A stretch of DNA of 64,000 nt, from the NCBI GenBank assembly GCA_016869535.1, contig VGDX01000014.1:1-64000 (forward strand). The letters run 5' to 3'. The notes beneath the pieces are model-generated. The model searched no databases. It saw only the letters and a list, made by a program, of their open reading frames with translations, and was not told the DNA's origin. The position numbers were made by a program, and so were the translations under genes. This document shows, piece after piece, positions 1-8,291 of the stretch; within the stretch, counting starts at the first letter, position 1; every line of letters begins with the position of its first letter. Origin of the DNA: Alphaproteobacteria bacterium (GTDB taxonomy: Bacteria > Pseudomonadota > Alphaproteobacteria > Rhizobiales > Methyloligellaceae).

Positions 1-1245
1 GGTTGCAGCGGACGGATCGGTGCCGGCGGCGGCGGCTGCCGCGGCGGCGGCAGCGGCAGCGGCAGCCTCTTCCGCCTGCCGCGCCCTGATCTCGCGCTCG
101 ATCTCGCGCCAGCGCGCGACATTCTTATTGTGCTCGACCAAGGTCGCGGCGAAGGCATGGCCGCCGGTGCCGTCAGCGCAGAAATAGAGGTAGTCCGACT
201 TCGCCGGTTTCAGCACGGCCTCGATCGCCGCGCGTCCCGGATTGGCGATCGGGGTCGGCGGCAGCCCGTCGATCTTGTAGGTGTTGAATGGCGTCTGGCG
301 GTCGAGTTCATCCCGGGTAATGGGATGGTCGCGCATGCCCGCGCCCCCGAAAAGCCCATAGATTATCGTAGGATCGGATTGCAGCCTCATCTTCTTCTTG
401 AGGCGATTATGGAACACGCTCGCCACATGAGGGCGCTCGTCGGCCTTGCCGGTCTCCTTCTCGACGATGGAGGCGAGGACCAAGGCCTCCTCCGGCGTCT
501 TGACCATGATGTCGGGCTGACGCTCCTCCCACATCTTGGCGAGGAATTTCTGCTGGGCGTTCTGCATGCGCTCGATGAGGGTCTTGCGCGAATCGTCGCT
601 GCCGAAGCGGTAGGTATCCGGGAGCAGCGTTCCCTCCGGCGGAATTTCGGCGATCTCCCCCGTCAACTCGGGATGGTCCCGCAAGCGTTCAACGATCTGC
701 TGGCTGGTCAGGCCTTCGGGCAGCGTGATCTTATGCTCGATAGACTTGCCCTTGACCAGGGTGTCGAGCACGTCGCGCATGGTCGCGTGCTTGGCGACCT
801 CGTATTCGCCGGCCTTCAGGCTGCCATAGCCTTTCAGATACATGAAATAAAGTATGCTCGTCATGAAGAGGCGGCGATCGGCGATGACTCCGTCGCGCTC
901 CAGCCGCTCGGCGATGGCCGTGACGCCTTCGCCCTTCGGCACCACCACCACGGTCGAGGTGTCGAGCGGCCCCGGCTGGTCGAGTTGGACCCTCACGAAG
1001 TAGAAGACGCCAATGACCAGGCAGGCCAGAACGAAAAAGAAGGTGAAAAGGCCACTGAGCATCCGCAAGAAGGGATGATCCTTCTCTTCCGGCGGCTCGC
1101 GTTCTGGCGGCTCCGGCGGGCGCTCGGGCATCAAGGCCTCGGCCGGACTGGACGGAAGCGCGGAAAACGACCGCGTCGCGTATGGAGACGGCGCGAGATC
1201 TTGGTTGTCGTTGGCCGTCGACGGAAAGTTCCTGTTCAACGACAT
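1..1245 (-). CDS. mltG: Endolytic murein transglycosylase MltG (C-terminus cut by window edge)
   Basis: Inner-membrane lytic transglycosylase that cleaves nascent glycan strands and so sets peptidoglycan chain length (YceG/MltG family). The ATG start at 1245 gives a cytoplasmic Pro/Glu-rich N-terminus, one transmembrane helix at about residues 65-87, a LysM-like region, then the catalytic domain with ASIVEKET (catalytic Glu) and SDPTIIYG. The last visible residues are a run of 14 alanines after a charged helix, followed by GTDPSAAT, and the frame is still open at base 1. It follows fabF by about 80 bases in the same direction, the usual Rhizobiales order, so it probably belongs to the fab operon. 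The identity is certain; the length of the tail is unknown. Confidence 0.93.
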   Translation of the reverse strand, partial: MSLNRNFPSTANDNQDLAPSPYATRSFSALPSSPAEALMPERPPEPPEREPPEEKDHPFLRMLSGLFTFFFVLACLVIGVFYFVRVQLDQPGPLDTSTVVVVPKGEGVTAIAERLERDGVIADRRLFMTSILYFMYLKGYGSLKAGEYEVAKHATMRDVLDTLVKGKSIEHKITLPEGLTSQQIVERLRDHPELTGEIAEIPPEGTLLPDTYRFGSDDSRKTLIERMQNAQQKFLAKMWEERQPDIMVKTPEEALVLASIVEKETGKADERPHVASVFHNRLKKKMRLQSDPTIIYGLFGGAGMRDHPITRDELDRQTPFNTYKIDGLPPTPIANPGRAAIEAVLKPAKSDYLYFCADGTGGHAFAATLVEHNKNVARWREIEREIRARQAEEAAAAAAAAAAAAAAGTDPSAAT

Positions 1246-1323
1246 GGCAAGTCCCGGATGATCCTACCCACTTGACGTCGAAATATGGCGAAAGGGAGGT
1301 TCCGCTGGCAAGCGCAAGATGGC

Positions 1324-2589
1324 TTAGGCCGCATGACGGCGCATGATCAGCGAGGCATTGGTGCCCCCGAATCCGAAGGAATTGGAGAGCACGGTATCGA
1401 TGGTCCGGGACCGGGCCTTATGTGGCACGAGGTCGATGGCGGTGGTCACCGATGGGTTGTCGAGATTGAGTGTGGGCGGCGCCACGTTATCGCGGATGGC
1501 CAGCGCCGAGAAGATCGCCTCGACCGCGCCGGCGGCGCCGAGCAGGTGCCCGATGGCCGATTTGGTCGACGACATGGAAACCTTGCCCGCGGCATTGCCG
1601 AACAGGCGCTCGACCGCGGCGAGTTCGATCTCGTCGCCCATCGGCGTCGAGGTGCCGTGTGCGTTGATATAATCGATATCGGCGGGATCGATGCCGGCGC
1701 GCTTCACCGCCGCGACCATGCAACGATAGGCGCCGTCGCCGTCTTCGGCCGGTGCGGTGATATGGAAGGCGTCGCCCGACAGACCGTAGCCGATGATCTC
1801 GGCATAGATGCGTGCGCCGCGCGCCTTGGCGTGTTCGAGTTCCTCGATCACCACCATGCCTGCGCCCTCGCCCATGACAAAGCCGTCACGGTCTCGGTCA
1901 TAGGGCCGCGAAGCGCGCATCGGCTGATCGTTGAAATTGGTGGAGAGCGCGCGGCAGGCGGCGAAGCCGGCAATAGCCAACCGGCAGACCGGCGATTCGC
2001 TGCCGCCTGCGAGCATCACGTCGGCGTCGCCGAGCGCGATCAGCCGCGAAGCATCGCCGATGGCATGCGCGCCGGTCGAGCAGGCGGTGACCACAGCGTG
2101 GTTAGGCCCTTTCAGTCCGTGCTCGATGGATACGTAACCGGAAGCGAGATTGATCAGGCGTCCGGGAATGAAGAACGGGCTCACCCGGCGCGGCCCCTTG
2201 TCGGCGAACAGGAGCGAGGTCTTCTCGATGCCCTGCAGGCCGCCGATGCCCGAACCGATCAGCACGCCGGTCCTGATCTGATCCTCGTAGGCGGTGGGCT
2301 GCCAGCCGGCGTCCTTGAGCGCCTGGGTCGCCGCTCCCATGGCATAGATGATGAAATCGTCGACCTTGCGCTGCTCCTTGGGCTCCATCCAATCGTTCGG
2401 ATTGAAGGTGCCGTCGCTGCCGTCGCCACGCGGGACCTGGGCGGCGATCTGGCAAGAGAGATCGGAGACTTCGAAATTGTCGATACGGCGCGCGGCGTTC
2501 TGCCCGGACGTCAGGCGTTGCCACGCGATCTCATAACCCGTGCCGAGCGGGGAGACGAGACCAAGACCTGTGATGACGACACGTCGCAT
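1324..2589 (-). CDS. fabF: Beta-ketoacyl-ACP synthase II
   Basis: Condensing enzyme of type II fatty acid synthesis; it elongates acyl-ACP with malonyl-ACP in the cytoplasm. The 421-residue protein is the normal length for FabF. It carries the Cys-His-His triad in ACSTGAHAIGDA (nucleophilic Cys), NAHGTSTPMGD and KSAIGHLLGAAG, and ends in the family's SFGFGGTNASL motif. The ATG start gives MRRVVITGLGLVSPLG, which matches the family. It lies downstream of acpP (91-base gap) and upstream of mltG. A long reading frame covers the same DNA on the plus strand but has no family features and is a GC-driven shadow. Confidence 0.97.
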   Translation of the reverse strand: MRRVVITGLGLVSPLGTGYEIAWQRLTSGQNAARRIDNFEVSDLSCQIAAQVPRGDGSDGTFNPNDWMEPKEQRKVDDFIIYAMGAATQALKDAGWQPTAYEDQIRTGVLIGSGIGGLQGIEKTSLLFADKGPRRVSPFFIPGRLINLASGYVSIEHGLKGPNHAVVTACSTGAHAIGDASRLIALGDADVMLAGGSESPVCRLAIAGFAACRALSTNFNDQPMRASRPYDRDRDGFVMGEGAGMVVIEELEHAKARGARIYAEIIGYGLSGDAFHITAPAEDGDGAYRCMVAAVKRAGIDPADIDYINAHGTSTPMGDEIELAAVERLFGNAAGKVSMSSTKSAIGHLLGAAGAVEAIFSALAIRDNVAPPTLNLDNPSVTTAIDLVPHKARSRTIDTVLSNSFGFGGTNASLIMRRHAA

Positions 2590-2680
2590 CGCGCCTTCGC
2601 GTGATCCTCGCGGGAACCTGTTGTCGAGCCGTTAGGGCTACGTTGTCACGACGGCTGCGGCTGATCCCCGCGAAGTCGCG

Positions 2681-2920
2681 TCAAGCTGCGGTATTCTTCT
2701 CCAGGAACTTGATGGCATCGCCGACGGTCAGAATGGTCTCCGCCGCGTCGTCGGGGATCTCGCAGCCGAATTCTTCCTCGAAGGCCATGACCAGCTCGAC
2801 CGTGTCGAGGCTGTCGGCCCCAAGGTCGTCGATGAAGCTCGCGTTCTCGGTGACCTTGTCGGCCTCGACCCCGAGATGCTCCACCACGATCTTCTTTACG
2901 CGCTCCGAGATATCGCTCAT
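2681..2920 (-). CDS. acpP: Acyl carrier protein
   Basis: Carries growing acyl chains on a 4'-phosphopantetheine arm during fatty acid and lipid A synthesis. It has 79 residues, is acidic, and contains the modification motif [12 protein letters not shown] with the acceptor Ser. The [12 protein letters not shown] start is standard. It sits between fabG and fabF, as in most proteobacteria. The roughly 250 bases upstream hold promoter-like sequences, fitting the separate high expression usual for acpP. Confidence 0.97.
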   Translation of the reverse strand: MSDISERVKKIVVEHLGVEADKVTENASFIDDLGADSLDTVELVMAFEEEFGCEIPDDAAETILTVGDAIKFLEKNTAA

Positions 2921-3018
2921 TTCCGCCTCACCGTCCCTTGCTTGTCAGTCCTTAGGCCTTGCACTCCCCCCGAGCTGCGGCTCACGGCCTAATGCCCCCC
3001 GAGCGGTAAGTTAAAGGG

Positions 3019-3047
3019 TTGATCGCGGTGGGATTGCCGTTTGTCAA
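3019..3047 (-). promoter_or_regulatory. Putative acpP promoter
   Basis: In the fabG-acpP gap, read on the minus strand, a perfect -35 TTGACA (3047-3042) is followed after 17 bases by GATCAA (3024-3019), a weak -10. Transcription would start about 100 bases before acpP. A second candidate -10, a perfect TATAAT, lies at 3085-3080 but has no good -35. The 249-base gap between two otherwise tightly packed fab genes supports an internal promoter here. This is a sequence-only prediction. Confidence 0.35.
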
Positions 3048-3169
3048 GCCCCCACAAAGCGGCAGTTTGGGTACCATACATTATAGGACTTTGCCACAAA
3101 GCCCCAGACGGGAAAACTGCCTGCCAAACCTGCTCAAGCCGTTGCCACAAGTCTTTGGCAATCCAAGGC

Positions 3170-3907
3170 TTAGACCATGACCATGCCGCCATTGACGTGG
3201 ATGGTCTCGCCGGTGACATAGCCTGCTTCGTCGCTGGCGAGGAAAATCGCCGCAGCGGCGACATCTTCCGGTTTGCCGAAGGTCTGGGCCGGGATGGCGG
3301 CGGCGATCACCTCGACCTGTTTGGGGGTCAAGGCGTCGGTCATGGCGGTCTTGATAAAGCCAGGGGCGATGCAATTGGCCGTGATACCGCGACTCGACAC
3401 CTCACGCGCAAGCGACTTGGTCATGCCGACCAGGCCGGCTTTCGATGCGGCATAATTTCCCTGCCCCGGATTACCGAGCACGCCCGAGATCGAGGCGATG
3501 TTGACGATTCGCCCGTAGCGCCTTCGCATCATGCCGCGCAAAATGCCGCGGGTCAGCACGAACACGGAGGTTAGATTGACGGCAATCACCTCGTCCCACT
3601 CCTCGTCCTTCATGCGCATGAAGAGATTGTCGTGGGTGATGCCGGCGTTGTTGACCAGGATGTCGACTTGACCGAGCAATTTCTCGGCGGTCTCCGGCAA
3701 CTGCGCCACCGCCGGACGGTCGCGTAGATCGCAAGGCATGACAAAGATGCGGTCGCCGAGCTCGGCGGCAAGCGCCTCGAGTTTGTCGGCCTTGGTGCCG
3801 GAAACAGCGACCTTGGCGCCTTGCGCGTGCAGCGCCCTGGCGATGGCCCCGCCGATGCCGCCGGTGGCGCCGGTGACCAGCGCGCCCTTTCCTGTCAGGT
3901 CGAACAT
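3170..3907 (-). CDS. fabG: 3-oxoacyl-ACP reductase
   Basis: NADPH-dependent reduction of beta-ketoacyl-ACP, the first reductive step of fatty acid elongation. It is a 245-residue classical SDR with the cofactor loop VTGATGGIGGAIA, the NNAG motif, and the catalytic YAASKAG. The C-terminus HVNGGMVMV is typical of FabG. It starts 15 bases after fabD stops, in the operon fabD-fabG-acpP-fabF-mltG. Many SDRs resemble FabG, but this context makes the assignment firm. Confidence 0.96.
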   Translation of the reverse strand: MFDLTGKGALVTGATGGIGGAIARALHAQGAKVAVSGTKADKLEALAAELGDRIFVMPCDLRDRPAVAQLPETAEKLLGQVDILVNNAGITHDNLFMRMKDEEWDEVIAVNLTSVFVLTRGILRGMMRRRYGRIVNIASISGVLGNPGQGNYAASKAGLVGMTKSLAREVSSRGITANCIAPGFIKTAMTDALTPKQVEVIAAAIPAQTFGKPEDVAAAAIFLASDEAGYVTGETIHVNGGMVMV

Positions 3908-3922
3908 TTCGGTTCTCCTTTG

Positions 3923-4864
3923 CTAGGCGGCAAGCGCTGCGGCGGCCGCATCCAACTCCTCGGGCGTTCCCACGCTCTTGGCCTCGATCCCGTCGAAGCG
4001 CCTGGCGATACCGCTCAGCACGCGGCCCGCACCGACTTCATAAACCGTGTCCACACCGTTGCCCTTCAGATAAAGCATGGTCTCGCGCCATCGCACCATC
4101 CCAGTCACCTGCTCGACCAGCCGCGTCCTGATCTCCTCCGGATCGGTGACGGCTTCGGCCAGCACATTGGCGACGAGCGGCACGGCTGGGGATTTGATTT
4201 CGATCGCGGCGAGCGCTTCGCGCATGGCTTCGGCGGCGGGCCGCATAAGGGCGCAATGGAAGGGCGCGCTCACCGGGAGCAGCACGGCGCGGCGCGCACC
4301 GAATTTCGGCGCGAGCGCCACGGCGTGCTCGATCGCCGTCTTGGACCCTGAGATCACCACCTGACCCGGCGCATTGTCATTAGCGGCCTCGCATATTTCG
4401 CCTTCGGCGGCAGCCTTGGCGAGTTCCCGGGCCTGGGCGAGATCGGCGCCGAGCAGCGCGGCCATGGCGCCCTCTCCGACCGGCACCGCGTCCTGCATGG
4501 CGCGGCCGCGCGTCTTGAGGAGCCGCGCCGTATCGGCGAGGCTGAGCGCGCCTGAAGCGGCGAGCGCGGAATATTCGCCGAGCGAATGGCCGGCGACGTA
4601 AGTGATCGTACCGGGAAGTTTCACACCCTTCTCGCCGAGCACATGCATGGCCGCAAGCGACACGGCCATCAGCGCGGGCTGTGCATTCTCGGTGAGCGTG
4701 AGTTCGCCTTCAGGCCCTTCCCACATGATCTTGGACAGGTTCTGGCCGAGCGCCGCATCGACCTCGTCGAACACGGCGCGGGCCGACGCATAGGCCTTGG
4801 CCAATTCAGCGCCCATGCCCACGGCTTGGCTTCCCTGACCAGGAAAAATGAAGGCGATGCTCAT
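3923..4864 (-). CDS. fabD: Malonyl-CoA:ACP transacylase
   Basis: Transfers malonyl from CoA to ACP to supply FabF/FabB/FabH. Motifs are FPGQGSQAVGMG near the N-terminus, the nucleophile elbow GHSLGEYSA, and the later His in APFHCALMRP. The ATG at 4864 (MSIAFIFPGQGSQ) is preferred because it fits the family; a GTG at 4879 would add five residues (MSRPR) and neither has a clear Shine-Dalgarno. The protein is 313 residues, normal length. It is the first gene of the fab run, divergent from the secreted protein at 5012. Confidence 0.95.
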   Translation of the reverse strand: MSIAFIFPGQGSQAVGMGAELAKAYASARAVFDEVDAALGQNLSKIMWEGPEGELTLTENAQPALMAVSLAAMHVLGEKGVKLPGTITYVAGHSLGEYSALAASGALSLADTARLLKTRGRAMQDAVPVGEGAMAALLGADLAQARELAKAAAEGEICEAANDNAPGQVVISGSKTAIEHAVALAPKFGARRAVLLPVSAPFHCALMRPAAEAMREALAAIEIKSPAVPLVANVLAEAVTDPEEIRTRLVEQVTGMVRWRETMLYLKGNGVDTVYEVGAGRVLSGIARRFDGIEAKSVGTPEELDAAAAALAA

Positions 4865-5011
4865 GCGCGGGCGGGACACCGTTGATGGATGGAGATTGCG
4901 GCCAAAGACACTGTTTCAATCCGGCCTGTCAAGCGAGGCCGAAACCAAGCGCGCCTCCGCGACTTAGTGTATTAGAAGGCACCACGGACCGAGCTTACCG
5001 GAGATTTTTAC

Positions 5012-5479
5012 ATGAAACGTGTTGTTCTTATCTGTGCGCTGTGCGCATTCCCTTTCGCCGTCACACTGCTTGCCGCCGACACCCGCCTCTGGCCGTGGAA
5101 GGACAAGACCCCACCAGATCCTGCGCTCGTGACGCTGACCAGCATCGAGAGCGTGACGGCGTCTCTCAGCCAGTCCGATAAGCCGATCCTGACCATCACC
5201 GTCAAGGCGTCGGCGCCCACTCCCGGTTATTCGGAATTGCAACTCGCCCCGCGTATCGGCGACCCGAAGGACCTCGTTTTCGCCTTCGACGCCAAGGGCC
5301 GGCCGCCGCAAGACCTCAGCACACAGGTGGTGACGCCGGTGACCATCACGGCGGACTATGCCGACAGTCCGGTCGACAAAGTGGGCGTAATCGAAGTCTA
5401 CGCCCAGTCGAACTGCAAGGCGTACTCGCTCAAGGACAATAAGGAGACGGACTGCGCCGCCGTCTCGCTCCCGCAATAG
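5012..5479 (+). CDS. Secreted protein of unknown function
   Basis: A 155-residue protein with a clear Sec signal peptide (MKRVVLICALCAFPFAVTLL, cleavage probably near Ala-Ala-Asp), then a mostly beta-strand polar domain. Two cysteines near the C-terminus (SNCKAYS and TDCAAVS) could form a disulfide in the periplasm. A GGAG sequence about eight bases before the ATG supports this start. It stands alone between divergent fabD and the rpsF promoter, 13 bases upstream of that promoter's -35. I do not recognise the family. Codon use matches the neighbours, so it is likely a real gene. Confidence 0.75.
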   Translation: MKRVVLICALCAFPFAVTLLAADTRLWPWKDKTPPDPALVTLTSIESVTASLSQSDKPILTITVKASAPTPGYSELQLAPRIGDPKDLVFAFDAKGRPPQDLSTQVVTPVTITADYADSPVDKVGVIEVYAQSNCKAYSLKDNKETDCAAVSLPQ

Positions 5480-5492
5480 GGCGTGGGAAGGC

Positions 5493-5520
5493 TTGCAAAG
5501 ACGGCGCGAAGCCTTATAAA
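5493..5520 (+). promoter_or_regulatory. Putative promoter of the rpsF operon
   Basis: TTGCAA (5493-5498), a 16-base spacer, and TATAAA (5515-5520) form a good sigma-70 type promoter immediately after the preceding gene. Transcription would start near 5527, leaving a leader of about 165 bases before rpsF. The match is strong for an alphaproteobacterial promoter, but it is a prediction from sequence. Confidence 0.55.
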
Positions 5521-5526
5521 GCGCCC

Positions 5527-5691
5527 CATTAGCAACCGCTCCGGTCGGAGGCTGAACGGAGGACCGCTGAAAAGCGGCAGGCGAAAGCCACCCTCCCGTG
5601 TCTCCGCTCCCATCGGGTCTTCTCTTGGGCCTTTCCTTCATTGGCCCATGCGAGGCTAAGCGCCGGAGCAAAGCAGAAGGAAAGGCATTTC
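5527..5691 (+). promoter_or_regulatory. Structured 5' leader of rpsF
   Basis: The leader holds several hairpins: CTCC/GGAG around GGTC (5539-5550); CCGCT-GAAA-AGCGG with a GNRA-type tetraloop (5564-5577); and TGGGCC/GGCCCA (5626-5631 with 5643-5648) about 44 bases before the start codon. S6-S18 operons are known in many bacteria to be autoregulated through an mRNA structure that mimics the S6:S18 binding site on 16S rRNA. I infer a similar role here but cannot show the exact conserved motif. Confidence 0.4.
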
Positions 5692-6183
5692 ATGCCGCTA
5701 TACGAACACGTGTTCCTGGCCCGCCAGGACATCTCGCCGCAACAGGTGGAAGCCATGGTGCAGAGCTTCCGCCAGATCCTCGAGGAGAAAGGCGGCAAGG
5801 TCGGCAAGACCGAATATTGGGGGCTCAAGTCCCTCTCCTATCGCATCAAGAAAAACCGCAAGGCGCATTATTCGCTGATGAATATCGACGCGCCGCATGA
5901 GGCCGTGACCGAGCTCGAGCGCCAGGAGCGGCTCTCCGCCGATGTCATCCGTTTTCTCACCGTGCGCGTCGACGCCCTTGACGACGCGCCATCGGCGATG
6001 ATGCGCCGCGCCGATCGCGACGAGCGCGAAGGCCGTGGCGATCGCGGTGACCGCGGCGACCGTGGCGACCGTGGCGACCGCCGCGGCGGCAGGCGCGACC
6101 GCGACTATGGCGCGCGCGAGCCCCGCGAGGAGATCGAGACTGATATCGTCGACGCCGTGGAAGAGACGGAGGACAGCGAATGA
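5692..6183 (+). CDS. rpsF: 30S ribosomal protein S6 with extended basic/acidic tail
   Basis: Ribosomal protein that binds 16S rRNA as a pair with S18. The ATG at 5692 ([15 protein letters not shown]) is the family start; an in-frame ATG 51 bases upstream would add an unnatural leader. Residues 1-95 are the S6 fold. The rest of the 163 residues is a low-complexity tail with four or five tandem GDR units (near-identical 9-base DNA repeats at about 6043-6085) and then a Glu/Asp-rich end. Long tails on S6 are common in Rhizobiales. The stop overlaps the rpsR start by four bases (ATGA). Confidence 0.96.
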   Translation: MPLYEHVFLARQDISPQQVEAMVQSFRQILEEKGGKVGKTEYWGLKSLSYRIKKNRKAHYSLMNIDAPHEAVTELERQERLSADVIRFLTVRVDALDDAPSAMMRRADRDEREGRGDRGDRGDRGDRGDRRGGRRDRDYGAREPREEIETDIVDAVEETEDSE

Positions 6184-6425
6184 GCATGACCCAAGGCCAG
6201 GCGCGCCGTCCCTTCTATCGCCGGCGCAAGACCTGCCCCTTCTCGGGCGACAAGGCGCCGAAGATCGACTACAAAGATGTGAAACTGTTGCAGCGCTACG
6301 TCTCGGAGCGCGGCAAGATGGTGCCGAGCCGCATCACCGCCGTGTCCGCCAAGAAGCAGCGGGAATTGGCGCAAGCCATCAAGCGTGCGCGTTTCCTCGG
6401 CCTCTTGCCTTATTTGATTCAGTGA
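6180..6425 (+). CDS. rpsR: 30S ribosomal protein S18
   Basis: 81-residue basic protein that pairs with S6 on the small-subunit platform. It has the family sequence [19 protein letters not shown] and [20 protein letters not shown], and the end FLGLLPYL. The start overlaps the rpsF stop (ATGA), so translation is probably coupled. The next gene begins after 95 bases that contain a GC-rich inverted repeat around 6438-6460, possibly an attenuator before the membrane protein gene. Confidence 0.97.
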   Translation: MSMTQGQARRPFYRRRKTCPFSGDKAPKIDYKDVKLLQRYVSERGKMVPSRITAVSAKKQRELAQAIKRARFLGLLPYLIQ

Positions 6426-6520
6426 GGAGACTGCAATACTCGCCCATTCCCGGGTGAGTGAAGAGAAGTTGGGGCGGGGTTGCCCTCCCCTAACCGCTAC
6501 AGGAGGCGGGACAGCGACAA

Positions 6521-7498
6521 ATGCCGACACCCCTCATCATTGGCGCCGGTTCGGGCCTCGTGTCCGCGGCCCTGTTCGCGTCTGCCGCCACCGCGACGAC
6601 GCTGGCCGGTCTTCTCTTCTATTTGGCGCCGCTGCCGATCTGTCTTGCCGGCTTAGGCTGGGGAAGTGCCGCGGCACTGACTTCAGCCCTGGTCGGGACA
6701 TTGATCGTCGGCCTCGCGCTTGGGCCGGGCACGGGGGCGGTCTTTGCCTTTACCATCGCTCTTCCTCTGGCGCTCCTCACCTATCTCGCTTTGCTCTCGC
6801 GCAGCAATGAACCGCCGCAAGGCGATGGCGCCGCCGCGCTCGAATGGTATCCGCCGGGACGTCTCATCGCCTGGGCCGCGCTGATCGCCGGCGCGCTTGC
6901 CGGCATCCTCGTCATGATCCTCGGCTACGATCAGGAAACCTATCGCGAGTCCATCCGTCAGATGCTCGAGCACAGCGCGATCAAGGAACTCGACAAGGAC
7001 GGCACGCTGTTCACCGAGGAAAACATCGTCAATCTGTCCGCGGCGATCGCCCGGGCGCTACCTGCCGCCTTCGCCATCGTCTGGCTGACCATCGCGCTGT
7101 TCAATCTGTGGCTCGGCGGCCTCATCGTCGAAGCCTCCGGACGGGCGCTCAGACCCTGGCCCGATTTGCACGGGCTCGAACTGCCGAATTTCCTCGTGAT
7201 TCTTTTCGCCGTGGCGATGGCCGCTTCCTTCATCCCCGGCCTGCCAGGCCTGTTCGCCACGGGGTTCGCCGGCGCGCTCCTGTTCGCCTATGTGCTGCAG
7301 GGCCTCGCCGTCATTCACACCTATAGCAAGGGCATGCCGGCGCGCCCCTTCCTGCTCGCCGCGGTCTATTTCGGAATATTGCTGCTGGGTTGGGTAGCCA
7401 TTCTCGTCGCCATACTCGGCCTCGCCGAGCCGATGCTCGGCCTGCGTCAGCGCGCAGGATCGAGCGGACAGCCTCCCAGCAGCAGCGGTACAACTTGA
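6521..7498 (+). CDS. DUF2232 integral membrane protein
   Basis: A 325-residue protein with about eight hydrophobic helices, Ala/Leu/Gly-rich, with one polar periplasmic or cytoplasmic stretch at residues 140-175. In Rhizobiales a DUF2232 protein regularly lies between rpsR and rplI, as here. Its function is not established. AGGAGG precedes the ATG by about 14 bases, longer than ideal. It ends 17 bases before rplI, so it is part of the ribosomal operon. Confidence 0.85.
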   Translation: MPTPLIIGAGSGLVSAALFASAATATTLAGLLFYLAPLPICLAGLGWGSAAALTSALVGTLIVGLALGPGTGAVFAFTIALPLALLTYLALLSRSNEPPQGDGAAALEWYPPGRLIAWAALIAGALAGILVMILGYDQETYRESIRQMLEHSAIKELDKDGTLFTEENIVNLSAAIARALPAAFAIVWLTIALFNLWLGGLIVEASGRALRPWPDLHGLELPNFLVILFAVAMAASFIPGLPGLFATGFAGALLFAYVLQGLAVIHTYSKGMPARPFLLAAVYFGILLLGWVAILVAILGLAEPMLGLRQRAGSSGQPPSSSGTT

Positions 7499-7515
7499 AG
7501 AAATAGGAGTGCAAC

Positions 7516-8133
7516 ATGCAAGTCATTCTGCTTGAGCGTATCGGCCGGCTTGGCCAAATGGGTGACATGGTCACCGTCAAGGACGGCTTTGCCCGCAATT
7601 ATCTCTTGCCGCAGGGCAAGGCCTTGCGTGCGACGGAAGCCAATCGCGCCCGCTTCGAGCGCGAGCGCACCCAACTCGAAGCCCGCGATCTGGAGTTGAA
7701 ATCGGAGGCGGAAGCCGTATCGGTCAAGCTCGCCGGCAAAAGCTTCATCGTCATCCGCCAGGCAGGCGACACCGGTCAGCTTTACGGCTCGGTGTCCACC
7801 CGCGACATCGCCACGGCGGTCACCGATGGCGGCTTTTCCATCGAGCGGCGCCAGGTGATGCTCGACCGGCCGATCAAGACGATCGGCCTGCACGATGTCC
7901 GCATCACCCTGCATGGCGATGTCGAACCGCATATCATCGTCAATGTCGCCCGGTCAGAGGACGAGGCCGGGCGCCAGGCCCGCGGCGAGGACGTCTCACG
8001 CGCCAGGACCGAGGCTGAGGAGGATGCCGAAGCGGCCAAACGCGCCGCCGAGGCCCTATTCGAGGAAGGCGCGGCCCCTGCCGAAGAGGAAGCGGCGGCA
8101 GAGGAAGCGAGCGAGTCAAAGGAAGGCGAATAA
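7516..8133 (+). CDS. rplI: 50S ribosomal protein L9
   Basis: Binds 23S rRNA at the base of the L1 stalk. The N-terminal RNA-binding part ([36 protein letters not shown]) is followed by the long connecting helix and the C-terminal domain. The protein is 205 residues against roughly 150 in E. coli; the extra length is a Glu/Ala-rich acidic tail, common in alphaproteobacteria. TAGGAG lies eight bases before the ATG. A palindromic repeat followed by Ts lies directly after the stop. Confidence 0.97.
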   Translation: MQVILLERIGRLGQMGDMVTVKDGFARNYLLPQGKALRATEANRARFERERTQLEARDLELKSEAEAVSVKLAGKSFIVIRQAGDTGQLYGSVSTRDIATAVTDGGFSIERRQVMLDRPIKTIGLHDVRITLHGDVEPHIIVNVARSEDEAGRQARGEDVSRARTEAEEDAEAAKRAAEALFEEGAAPAEEEAAAEEASESKEGE

Positions 8134-8134
8134 T

Positions 8135-8186
8135 TCGTCGTCCTGAGGCGCCAGCGGAGCGAGCCTCGAAGGATGACGACGATTTT
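8135..8186. repeat. Palindromic intergenic repeat, possible terminator after rplI
   Basis: The outer arms TCGTCGTCCTGAGG and CCTCGAAGGATGACGACGA pair with a two-base bulge; the centre is CAGCGGAGCGAGC-like. TTTT follows directly, so the element could act as a rho-independent terminator for the rpsF-rplI operon. The same TCCTGAGG...TCGAAGGATGA frame recurs at 15289 and 23424, marking a dispersed repeat family typical of Rhizobiales genomes. Confidence 0.65.
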
Positions 8187-8291
8187 CGGGCGACTGCAAT
8201 GTGAAGCTTCTTGTGGGCGCGGGGACGATACCCCCGATCTCCACAGGACGCGGCTCTGGCAAGGCGTGATTCGTTTTAGGTACTGTGCGCC

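Noticed and set aside
1285..2604. Long plus-strand reading frame opposite fabF (439 residues)
   Set aside because: Shadow of a conserved gene in GC-rich DNA; no domain, His/Arg/Gly-rich, no SD. The same applies to 130-1275 opposite mltG.
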